This document shows, piece by piece, positions 1 through 8,305 of a DNA stretch of 45,560 nucleotides (positions are counted from its first letter, which is position 1; every line of letters starts with the position of its first letter). The translations under genes and the position numbers were made by a program. The notes beneath the pieces are model-generated. The model was not told the DNA's origin and did no database searches. It saw only the letters and a list, made by a program, of their open reading frames with translations. Location of the stretch: positions 1-45,560 of the forward strand of contig JAIXMR010000147.1 of the NCBI GenBank assembly GCA_025677835.1, in the 5' to 3' direction. This DNA is from Sporodiniella umbellata. Lineage: Eukaryota > Mucoromycota > Mucoromycetes > Mucorales > Rhizopodaceae.

Positions 1-81
1 TTTGATCCAAGACTCCAAAGAGTGGGTTTATATTTGGACTCTAGCCACGCTAATTTAATTATCGGACAACGTTTTCAATGA
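1..81 (+). CDS. Possible 3' end of a gene cut by the window edge
   Basis: Frame 1 is open from the first base and ends at TGA 79-81, giving 26 residues that include RVGLYLDSSHANLIIGQRF. Its composition is balanced and protein-like, unlike the homopolymer peptides common here. A possible polyadenylation signal (AATAAA) follows near 218, about 140 bases after the stop, as expected for a short fungal 3' UTR. No family is recognisable from so short a piece, and an open run of this length can arise by chance. The upstream part of the gene, if real, lies outside the window. Confidence 0.3.
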   Translation, partial: FDPRLQRVGLYLDSSHANLIIGQRFQ

Positions 82-540
82 TGTTTGAAATATTTTGAAT
101 TATTTGATTTGTTCAGCAAGCCATTCGATCTACCTACCAGCCGGCTAAACAGCAGTGTTTTTTTTTCTTATGCGAGTAAGGACAGGTACTGCAGTTGAGT
201 AAAGACAAGTCTATGTCAATAAATGAAAAGGCTGCTGCTCAATTAGAGTATGGCTTGCCTAACCATGTCGGTTATCCATTTGAAATGAGAGTTTATTCAG
301 GTTTCATAAAACAAGCGTCTTTGCTTCTCTTGGCATACACACATACGCTTTTTTTGTTTAGCTTCATTATCTAGTCTATTGATAACGGGAAAACTTCAGC
401 ATTCTCAGTGACACTTGTGTTGCTCTCACTTTAGAGTATTCTTTCCCCCCCTCCCCCTCTCTTTTTGTTAGTTTAAGAAAAGAGGCAAACAATAACAGAT
501 TTTCTTTTAATTGAATTTTAACAGTCTCCTCCTCCTCCCT

Positions 541-579
<39 letters not shown>

Positions 580-986
580 AAAACGAATAGGGTTCTCTTC
601 ACTGTAGAATGATTTATAAATCAATAAAATAGATTCCCTAAGAAAATATTACCTATTTGCGTTCTCTTTCTATTGTAGAACATAAAGTTTAATAAAACTT
701 TTGGAAGGACTTTTTTTTTTACCTAGCTTTTGTTTATCCAAGAATAGTTTGCTTGTCCCCCTCATTTTTTTTTTAATTTAATGTCAAAGACAGTGATTGT
801 TTCCAGACTTCCGATCAAGCTTTCTTTTACATGCTTGTGCCTTTAGTCTATTGCCCAACAAAGAAGGTAGGGAAATCTTTCTCCTGGACGTAAATTGTTT
901 ATAGAAACTGTTTTAATCTACCATTTCCTGCCTCTCTTTATTTATGTAGAGAATCCATTCAATCGTACATTGCCTGATACGGTTGC

Positions 987-1017
<31 letters not shown>

Positions 1018-1247
1018 GGTGGCTTTTGGGAACTCGGCAGTATCGATGGTTTTATTATGACCACCGATGGATTGTTTTGTTTTTAAAAGAAACCATTTAG
1101 ATTTAATAAAAATCCCTTCGGGTCTCTCCTCTACCGTTATAGCTTCTTGTTTTTTTTTCTTTCTTTCTTTACAAGACAACACTCCTCTTTTATTAAAAAA
1201 AAAATCTTCCCGGGAAATTCAAAAAATACTATTCTCCTCCTTCTTTT
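82..1247. other. Non-coding, homopolymer-rich intergenic stretch
   Basis: No gene is supported here. The stretch holds a T run of about 31 (548-578), an A run of about 25 (993-1017), C runs near 440 and 540, and several AATAAA-like signals on both strands. Open frames present are translations of these runs (K- or F-rich). It probably carries the 3' UTR of the left-edge gene and the 3' flank of the protease gene. Confidence 0.6.
1188..1193 (-). terminator. Polyadenylation signal of the aspartic protease gene
   Basis: AATAAA on the minus strand, about 55 bases after the protease stop codon and just before an A/T run. The position fits a fungal 3' end signal, but no cleavage site can be seen. 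Confidence 0.4.
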
Positions 1248-1497
1248 TCAAGAGGCACGCTCAGCAAAGCCGATCTGCTTGTTTTCACTATCATAAACGG
1301 ATACGTATTGTTGTAAGAATCCATAACCAAGAATGGCGTCTACAAAAGGTGGACTGTCTTGGATGTAGGTATAACAGAAATCTTTGGAATAGGTAAGCTA
1401 TGATATAGAGTGTATGAATGTATGTATGTATGTATGTATGTGTGTGTGTAGAGATAAATATGTTTTTAGCTGTTTTTTTTTTTTTTTTTTTTTTTTC

Positions 1498-1530
<33 letters not shown>

Positions 1531-2633
1531 TGTTCCAGTTGTGATAAGATAATGTTGAGGAGTAATAGTAAATGTGTGTTGATTCATGGAAAGTACGATA
1601 TCAGGTAATTTAGCACCTTGACAAGGCACGATATATTGACCAGCAAGATCGCGACGGATGTTTTTGACATGTTTAAAGACAAGATCGATAATCTCTCTAG
1701 GCAAATAAATCAAGGTGGATCCTGTATCTATCATTGCCGACAGTGGTTTCTTGTAGACTTTTTCGACCTGGCCTACTCGAATACTGGCTACATCCACCGC
1801 CCAATAATCCTAAGACATTCTATTCAATCCCAGCACTATGCAGTCCACACACAAACTTACCAAATATTCTTTTTTACTTGTCAAGGGAGCATATTTCACT
1901 TGACCCAAGATACGTTTTGGATTCACACCACCAAACACGATCTCTCCATTGATTCTTTTTTGTTGATTGTTTAAGGGATGAAAATAAACAGAAAAGATGG
2001 GATGGTCAATCACTCCTTTTTGATGCATCACTGTAACAATGGTTGGAATCACTTTTTTTTCTGGATTGTTATATATGCTTAGTTTATCAGGACCAATACC
2101 CAAGATACCGTCTGCTCCATCCAAGGTTAATTCACCGTCATTAGAGTCTGAGATGGCAAAATTCTATACTCAAAAAAGATGAGAATGGTCAAAGTTTTTT
2201 TTTTTTTTTTTTTTGGAGTGTTTACGGCCTGAGGTATGGCTACACCGTGAATGGTGACTGTATCTTGTGCATAATAACCACGAGAGAAACCCTCACCATA
2301 ACGGATAGTAAAAGGTGTACGTGTGGTATTGAAGGTAGTAGAGGCAGCGGGTGAGAAAGAATGAGGAGGATAACCACAAAAACGGTCGCAGCCAGTGATA
2401 GGTACCCAGGTAATCGAAGAGCCAGTATCCAAAAGCAAAGTGAACAACTGAGGTGGCGTACCGATTTCAATATCGATCAAATAAGCTAAATCCACATTGG
2501 CCAAAGGAATGTCAATCAACCGATCGACGGAAGCTGCCTTCATCTGATCACGGCTGCTGACTGCTTGAAAAGGAACAAGGATCGTTTGGGCTGAAAGGTT
2601 GTAAAGAGTGGATAGGATAAGAATCCATTTCAT
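1248..2633 (-). CDS. Secreted pepsin-like aspartic protease (family A1)
   Basis: Four exons: 2633-2226, 2163-1861, 1809-1531 and 1397-1248, with introns of 62, 51 and 133 bases, giving 379 residues. It is an endopeptidase active at acid pH, probably secreted or vacuolar. Both catalytic motifs are present: LLLDTGSSITWV near residue 69 and AMIDTGSTL near residue 265. Other family features are the flap-region sequence IRYGEGFSRGYY, DGILGIGP, and a C-terminal AILGYGFLQQY followed by IGFAE. The N-terminus (MKWILILSTLYNLSA) looks like a signal peptide, followed by a short possible propeptide. Two introns carry long poly-A/T runs, and the third also has a TATG repeat. The splice joins restore conserved text (IPQA to NFAISDS; EYL to DYWAVDV). 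The start is the only ATG before the signal sequence. The gene lies about 200 bases from the end of HOM2, in the same direction. The class is sure; the exact end of exon 3 is less so. Confidence 0.9.
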
Positions 2634-2769
2634 TTTATTATATGAAATAGAAAAAAAAAAAAAAAGAAAAAGAAAGATGGAAGAAGAGGAAGGGGGAGGA
2701 TGTGTATGGAATGTTCAAAGCTTATACCGGTTTGAAAACAAATTACTCTCCAAAGGTTTATTGAAAAGG

Positions 2770-2770
<1 letters not shown>

Positions 2771-2804
<34 letters not shown>
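2771..2804. repeat. (TG)n microsatellite
   Basis: An uninterrupted run of about 16 TG units between the HOM2 stop codon (2838) and the protease start (2633), so it lies in the 3' UTR of HOM2 or the protease promoter. It is likely to vary in length. Confidence 0.9.
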
Positions 2805-2805
<1 letters not shown>

Positions 2806-2837
2806 AATAGATAAGATATGTGTGTACAGGTAAGGTT

Positions 2838-3945
2838 TTAGATCAAGCCTTTGGCTACAGCGATTTCAGCATTGAGTACAGAAGAGCCAGCTGCACCCAA
2901 CAAGGTGTTATGAATCAACAAGACAAATTTGATATCGAGGACTGGACAGGGACGAACACGGCCTACGGTGACCGCTTGTCCTTTGAGATTATCACGATCC
3001 AAGCGTGGCTGAGGACGGTCGTGTTGATAGGTGACGACGATAGGTTGTTGAGGAGCCGAATGACAGGCGAGACGCTCTGCTTCTGAGCGATAGTTTTCCA
3101 AGACCTGGTAGACCTCTTCTACGCTAGGTGCCTTGCCAGCAAACTTGACCGAGACCGATTCCAGATGGCCGTCCAAGACAGGTACACGAGTACAGGTAGC
3201 AGAGACTGTGGTGTTCTCTAAAAGATGTTGACCTTCCCCATCCACGCTACCCAAGATCTTGCCGACTTCCCATTCAATCTTTTCTTCTTCCCCTCCAATG
3301 TTGGGCACGACGTTATCCAGAATATCCAAGCTGGGCACGCCAGGATAGCCTGCACCCGAGATGGCTTGTTGGGTGTGCACGATGATGTGGCTCATAGGAC
3401 CAAAGGCGTCCTGGAGTGCTTTCAAAGGCACGACCAGACCTGTGGTAGAACAGTTGGCATTGGTAACCAGAAAACCTTTGTTGAGCTGATGTAGAGCCCG
3501 TTGTTGAGAAATCAAGTCGAAATGATCCGCATTGACTGTAGGTACGATCAAAGGTACGACTGGGTCTCTACGATGGTTCTTTGCGTTGGAAAAGACGACG
3601 ATATCCTGTTTTAACAAGGCCAACTCTATACACACGCTTGAGTATCGTTCATGATAAACCTTTTCTCTTACCAATGTCTCCTGCAACATCCGCATCCAAT
3701 CCAGAAAAAACGACATCACACTCTTTAAAGTAGTTTACCTCACAGGTTGTGACTGTCATTTTCTTGATACGCTCAGGAATCGGCTGGGACTGTTTCCAAC
3801 GGACCGCTTGCTCATACGCTTTACCAGCTGAACGAGAAGAAGCGCCCAAAGCATGAATAGTAAATTGGGGATGTTCTGCCAACAAGAGAATAAAACGTTG
3901 TCCAACCGTTCCAGTGGCACCAAGAATTCCAACTTTTTTGCTCAT
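2838..3945 (-). CDS. HOM2: Aspartate-semialdehyde dehydrogenase
   Basis: Two exons, 3945-3672 and 3625-2838, with a 46-base intron, giving 353 residues (the family is usually 340-370). The enzyme reduces aspartyl phosphate to aspartate semialdehyde with NADPH, the second step towards threonine, methionine and, in fungi, homoserine-derived products; it is absent from animals. The N-terminal NADP-binding motif [13 protein letters not shown] is clear. The active-site cysteine is in NANCSTTG near residue 150, and GAGYPG with the [12 protein letters not shown] region is also typical. The splice joins GACATTG to AGTTGGCC, giving [12 protein letters not shown], which matches the family. ATG 3945 is chosen because the frame opens there directly into the nucleotide-binding fold; only a TTG lies upstream. 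Poly-A/T runs sit just before the start. Confidence 0.95.
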
Positions 3946-4457
3946 CTCTTTCAATATTAATTTTTTTTTTTTTTTTCAAAAAGAAAAAAAAAAAAAAAAA
4001 AAAAAAAACTGCCTCTTTTTTAAGTTAAGCTGTGACTCATTCTTTCTCTTTGCAAACACCCAAAGGAAAAACGTTTTAACGGGGTTGATTTTTTTTTTTC
4101 TTTATCAATTTTAATCAAAAATTGGTGGAGTAGAAAAAAAAAAAAAAAAAAAAAAAAGGGTTTGAATCCAAGCAGCCAAAAGCACTGCGCTGTTTTTGAT
4201 TTCCTACTAAAGCACGCCTAGGATCTCTCCTACCAAAAAGAAAGTGGATGCGATTTAAAAGACAGCGGGGCGAGGCAGCGTTCAAACTCCTACTGAGAAA
4301 AAAAAAAAAAAAAAACCTTAAATATAGCCAGTGACACTTTCTCACACAGACTTTCTCAACGTCATTGTATCAATGAAGGTGTACCCATTAGGAAAAAATT
4401 TTTGATTTTTTTTTTTTTTTTTTCCCCTTCTTCTTCTTCTTTTGTCTATTGAGGGCA
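3946..4457. other. Homopolymer-rich intergenic DNA between HOM2 and the FYVE gene
   Basis: This divergent promoter region contains poly-T and poly-A runs at 3960-3976, 3984-4008, 4134-4157, 4299-4316 and 4407-4423. No TATA box could be assigned to either gene. The non-repetitive core (4158-4290) contains a B-box-like string, discussed among the rejected items. No open frame here looks like protein. Confidence 0.6.
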
Positions 4458-5269
4458 ATGCGAGGTGAAGTGCTGGTGGAGAGGATCGGCCACGGATTAG
4501 AGGAACTGATAAGGGAGATTTTATCACAACGAGAGAAGGATGAACACCTATGGGATTTAGTAGAGCATGCGGATCGACTGCGATTGATGTGTATGGAGTT
4601 GATACGTACAGAAGATGAGGTACGAAAGCTACAGCAGTTTTTGGAAGATGAAGTCTTGGAAGGCTATGCGATACGAGAACAGGCGTATCTGAGTCGACTG
4701 GCAGAGTGTCAGCAGGTATCACGCGCACAAACCGAGCTGATAGCCAGTCTGGGCGACCTTCATCAGCGGTTGATCCGGCCTCAGCAGCCGATACGCGTGC
4801 CACCTTGGCTAGGGACCTGTCTGGGTCCGGGCAAGGTGGTGCACACGTTTGAGAACCAGAAAGGGACAAGAGAAATCGTCGTGGCTGGCTTTGGCCTGTT
4901 GGGCCAATTACGTTACGACTATCTATTTCATGTACGTGAACCAGGGCAGCTCAGACAGCATGCATTCTGGATTCCCGATGATCAAGTCGAGACCTGTCAA
5001 CTCGTGACGTGTTCTACCCGGTTTTCTTGGTTACAGAGAAAACATCACTGCCGAAGGTACGCCCCCCCCCTCCCCTCTCCAGCCCCCCCCTTTTTTTTTT
5101 CTCACTCTTTTCTAGATGCGGCACCATCGTCTGCAGTGCTCATGGCGCCAATACACTCCCTTTCTTTAAGCATACCCTTCCCATCTGGTCTCGCGTCTGT
5201 GATGCCTGCTTTGCTGGCTTTCTTTATACCCAACACATCTCGAATCAAAACCCAAACAATGTTTTATAG
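4458..5269 (+). CDS. FYVE-type zinc finger protein
   Basis: Two exons, 4458-5056 and 5116-5269, with a 59-base intron, giving 250 residues. FYVE fingers bind phosphatidylinositol 3-phosphate on endosomes and vacuoles, so an endosomal trafficking role is expected. The first 110 residues are helical, charged and probably coiled coil (REKDEHLWDLVEHADRLRL). A C-terminal finger covers about residues 170-240: WIPDDQV, a CX4C pair, RKHHCRRCG, VCSAHG and WSRVCDACF. The intron cuts the HHCRR signature and the join restores it exactly. Two zinc positions differ from the norm: the first pair is spaced CX4C rather than CX2C, and the cysteine after VC is replaced by histidine (CSAH). The stop lies only 6 bases from the stop of the convergent C2 gene. 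The family is secure; no orthologue is named. Confidence 0.85.
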
Positions 5270-5275
5270 TCTTTA

Positions 5276-6621
5276 TTATCTCCATTGGCTGTCTTTATGC
5301 GACTTTTTTCTGTCATTGTCCGAGTCAGAAGAGGAATCTGAAGACGAATCAGAAGAAGAAGACCCTCTTCGGCCATTCTTTTTCTTTTCTTTCTTTTCTT
5401 TCTTTTCCTTCTTTTCCTTCTTTTCTTTCTTTTTCTTTTCAGCGTGAACGTTTTCTTTCGGAGGACAGACAGCAGGCTGAGGGGGATGAAAGTTTTCTTT
5501 GGGAGGACAGACAGCAGGCTGAGGGGGGCGAAAGTTCTCTTTGGGAGGACAGACAGCAGGCTGAGGGGGTACTTGATAAGCTGGGTTTTCGATCTTGTAA
5601 GGCAAGTGCTGTTGATCGATCACCTTGAGCGGCGGCTTGTTTTCCTCTTGTTTGTTTTCATAGTGTTCTTTGAGTTCATGCGCTCCCCAGGCAGCCATAC
5701 CCAAGGCAGCCGCGCCAGCCAACACGCCACCCCCGTATTTCTAACACAAACCATCAATTTATCGCCTCTCTTTTCTTTTTTCTTACCGCCCAATTTGGGA
5801 TCGTGCCCTTGGCCTTGGCCTCTTCAAATTCTTCTCGGGTCAATGTCTCAGCCTGAACAGGACTGGGCATGCTACTGTCCGAATTGTAACGGATGGGTGC
5901 AGGCGGGGTGAAAGGAGGTGGGGTGCCAGCACCATAGTTTTGAGGAATGGGGTTGGCAGGTCCGAGAGAAGCAAACGAGCCTTGACGACGCTCGTCAGGA
6001 AAAGAAACAGGTGAAGCCTGACCCAGTTGCATCCCGCCCATCTGTGTTGTCACGGATTCTAACGGGTTGGATCCCTTGCGCAAGATCAATACCTCGATTT
6101 AGCCTACGGTCTTACTTACATGAAAGCGCATCGCCAATCGAATATCACACACTGGCTGGCCTTGGTTGGATACCAACGTAAGCCAAGTCTCCTCCTGGCT
6201 TGAGCCAAAGACACTCTCCAGATTCAATTTGCCTGAACCCACAAGTCCTCCACCATAGCTTGATTCATCAATCAATTCCACCGTCAACGTTCTTTGGCCT
6301 TCAGGCACTTGGCTGGAAATAGACACGGTTGGATGGACGTCACATACAAACAAACGCTTACCATCTTAAGGCTGTATTCCATGTAGGCTCTTTACTCTCC
6401 ACAGAATGAGTGCGATGTTTCTCTTGTTCCAACACATACACACCCACAAACAGTTTACTTCCTAGAGATTTGCTTTTAATCTTTCATAAACACTCTCGCT
6501 CTTTTACCTTGGCGAATAGAAATGTTACGTAAACAGCCTGTATATTTGTTTCAAACAGTCAGTATTCTCTCAACGTAAGCTTTTCTCTACCTGGAGTGAC
6601 AGAGAGTTGGCCGACAGTCAT
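5276..6621 (-). CDS. C2-domain protein with repeat-rich tail
   Basis: Six exons: 6621-6591, 6537-6508, 6461-6362, 6312-6120, about 6074-5787 and 5740-5276, giving about 368 residues. The N-terminal 130 residues form a C2-like beta-sandwich (MTVGQLSVTPG start, KLFVGVYVLE, EPTWNTALR, RTLTVELIDE, DIRLAMRFH), which commonly binds phospholipid, often with calcium. A Pro/Gly-rich linker follows (FTPPAPIRY), then KYGGGVLAGAAALGMAAWG, a small-residue hydrophobic segment. After that come three tandem copies of PPQPAVCPPKEN, a Lys/Glu run and a Ser/Asp tail (SSSDSSSDSDNDRKK). The start of exon 5 is uncertain: AAG at 6075 keeps the frame, and a CAG slightly downstream also would. The first two exons are only about 30 bases each. 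It shares the 6622-6980 interval with the divergent Gly/Gln-rich gene and meets the FYVE gene tail to tail. Confidence 0.75.
5446..5572. repeat. Three tandem 42-base repeats inside the C2 gene
   Basis: Three head-to-tail copies, each containing GGAGGACAGACAGCAGGCTG and differing at a few sites, encode the 14-residue unit with core PPQPAVCPPKEN. The adjoining 5376-5440 is a TTTCTTTTC pyrimidine repeat that encodes the Lys/Glu run. The copies are nearly identical, which suggests recent expansion. Confidence 0.85.
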
Positions 6622-6980
6622 TTTATACAAACTTTAAAAAAAAAAATAAAAGAAAGAAAAAAAAAAAAAAAAAAAAAGGAGGAAGAGGAAAAGTGCTGAG
6701 GCATTTCTTTCTTCAGAGGGGCTTAAAACCCACACATTAGCATAGTGTTTTGGAAAACTCGTGTGACCTTTCGGCAGACCTCTATAAATAGAAATGAACG
6801 CCTACGCGTGACGTCAAGCCCAACGTTCGTTTGGTCTGTAGCGTTGATTGGGTACGTTTTTTAAAGCTCCCTTGAGGTCATCGAGCATTTCGATCTGAAG
6901 GCCCACTGGGCTAAAAGTGGATTGGGAGCTTTCCTTTTTTCTTTTGTTTTTCTTTTTTTGATTATTATTATTATTCAGAT
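6622..6980. other. Divergent promoter region between the C2 gene and the Gly/Gln-rich gene
   Basis: The 359 bases between two opposing starts contain an A-rich run at 6638-6677 next to the C2 start, and a TATA box plus a CRE-like palindrome serving the plus-strand gene (listed separately). A pyrimidine-rich leader (6935-6960) precedes the start at 6981. No open frame is credible. Confidence 0.6.
6783..6816 (+). promoter_or_regulatory. TATA box (6783-6790) and CRE-like TGACGTCA (6809-6816)
   Basis: TATAAATA lies 198 bases before the start at 6981, and a perfect palindromic TGACGTCA lies 19 bases after it. TGACGTCA is the consensus for CREB/ATF-type bZIP factors (established knowledge). That it controls this gene, or the divergent C2 gene, is inference from position. 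Lying downstream of the TATA box, close to the expected transcription start, is unusual for an activator site. Confidence 0.5.
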
Positions 6981-8080
6981 ATGAATTACAATCAACATCA
7001 AGGTCAAGGTGAAGCGGCCAGTTATTTGAGTCAATCGAATGGTGATAACCAAGGTAAAGATATATATATATATATGTGTGTGTTTTTGAAAAAGACAGCT
7101 CATCCCGTCGCTTTCTAGGTAGTTACCATCCTCAAAGTCAATACCACTACGCACCTGAAGAACAAAGCCATGAGTTTAGCTCGATGGTATCCAACCTTAT
7201 GAGTAACAGTGCAAGCCATCAGCCTGCAGAAGAACATGAAATCCGTTCTGCCCACCAATCCTATGAACAAGTCATGAGCCATCCTGGTCAGCACAACTCT
7301 TCAGAGGCTGTGGGCAATGCAGCTGCTGTTCAGGCTTTACAGAGAAGCAACGAGACAGGGGGTGGCATGGGTGACATGATCAAGATGGCCATGTCCATTG
7401 CCTCCAAGATGTCCGGTGGCAACTCGTCCAACTCTTCCAGTGCTGGTGGTGGTGGTGGTGGCAGTAGTCAAGCCATTCAACAGGCAGCCATGATGGCCAT
7501 GAAACTCTACATGTCCAAACAAGCCTCAGGCAGTGCGGGCTCGGGTGGTTCCATGGGCAGTCTCTTGGGCATGTTGATGGGTGGCGGTAATAAACCTCAA
7601 CAGCAGTCTAGCAGCGGAGGTGGTCTGGGCGCCATGATGGGCTCTCTTCTCGGCAGTGGCAGTCAGCAACCCCCTCCACAACAACAACAACAACAACAGC
7701 ATTCAAGTGGTGGAGGCGGTCTGGGTGCCATGGTAGGTTCCCTCCTCGGCGGTTCTCAAGGCGGTTCGCATGGCCAGCAGAACAGCGGTTCGCAAGGCTA
7801 TAGTCAACAAGGCCACAGCCAACAGCAACAAGGCTACGGCCAACAGCAACAAAGCTACGGCCAACAGCAACAAGGCTACGGCCAACAGCAACAAGGCTAC
7901 GGCCAACAGCAACAAGGCTATGGCCAGCAACCAAGTCACCAGGGCAACAGCCAATCAAATAACAACGATGGCTATCACGGTTACGGTCCCCCTCCCACAG
8001 GAGGCCAAGCAAACCCACCTCAAGAAGGCCCCGATTACGCTAAACTTGCCTCAGGTTTAATGAACAAAATGTTTAAATAA
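6981..8080 (+). CDS. Gly/Gln/Ser-rich low-complexity protein with GYGQQQQ repeats
   Basis: Two exons, 6981-7053 and 7119-8080 (65-base intron holding an AT run), giving 344 residues. The first 90 residues are polar and include SSMVSNLMSNSASHQPAEEHEIRSAH. Alternating Gly/Ser-rich linkers and Met/Ala-rich amphipathic segments follow (MIKMAMSIASKMSGG, AAMMAMKLYMSKQA, three MGSLLG-like blocks). Residues about 240-300 carry five or six tandem GYGQQQQ units (21-base period, 7828-7930). The C-terminus PDYAKLASGLMNKMFK is probably helical. There is no signal peptide. The composition resembles fungal low-complexity stress or condensate-forming proteins, but no family is assigned. Serine-, histidine- and glutamine-rich runs are in frame throughout, and codon use is GC-ending, suggesting good expression. 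The TATA box at 6783 is the likely promoter. Confidence 0.85.
7828..7930. repeat. 21-base tandem repeat encoding GYGQQQQ
   Basis: About five copies of a 21-base unit (GGCTACGGCCAACAGCAACAA) with single-base differences, in frame in the Gly/Gln-rich gene. Near identity at synonymous sites points to recent expansion by slippage or unequal exchange. Confidence 0.9.
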
Positions 8081-8241
8081 ATTCAACCGCCAAGCTTTGT
8101 ACATACACATCACTCTGCAGGCGATAAACGGAGATCTAAACCGGGTCTATCCTGCATCCTTTTTTCTTTTAAAAAAAAAAATCTCAGCAAAAAAAAAAAA
8201 AAAAAAAAGCTGTATTTTTTTTTTTTTTTTTTTCCGTTCCA

Positions 8242-8274
<33 letters not shown>

Positions 8275-8305
8275 TTGAGCCACTTTCTTTTTGGTGTGAA
8301 TTAGG

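Noticed and set aside
376..1182. K-, E- and F-rich small open frames near the left edge
   Set aside because: They translate poly-A/T and CT runs and contain no conserved motif.
4150..4300. tRNA-like or SINE-like sequence (GGTTTGAATCC resembles a B box)
   Set aside because: The T-arm does not pair on either strand, no A box lies upstream (only an A run), and no cloverleaf could be folded by hand.
7608..8018. Minus-strand frame rich in VAVGRSLVAVG-type repeats
   Set aside because: It is the antisense shadow of the GYGQQQQ repeats in the plus-strand gene.
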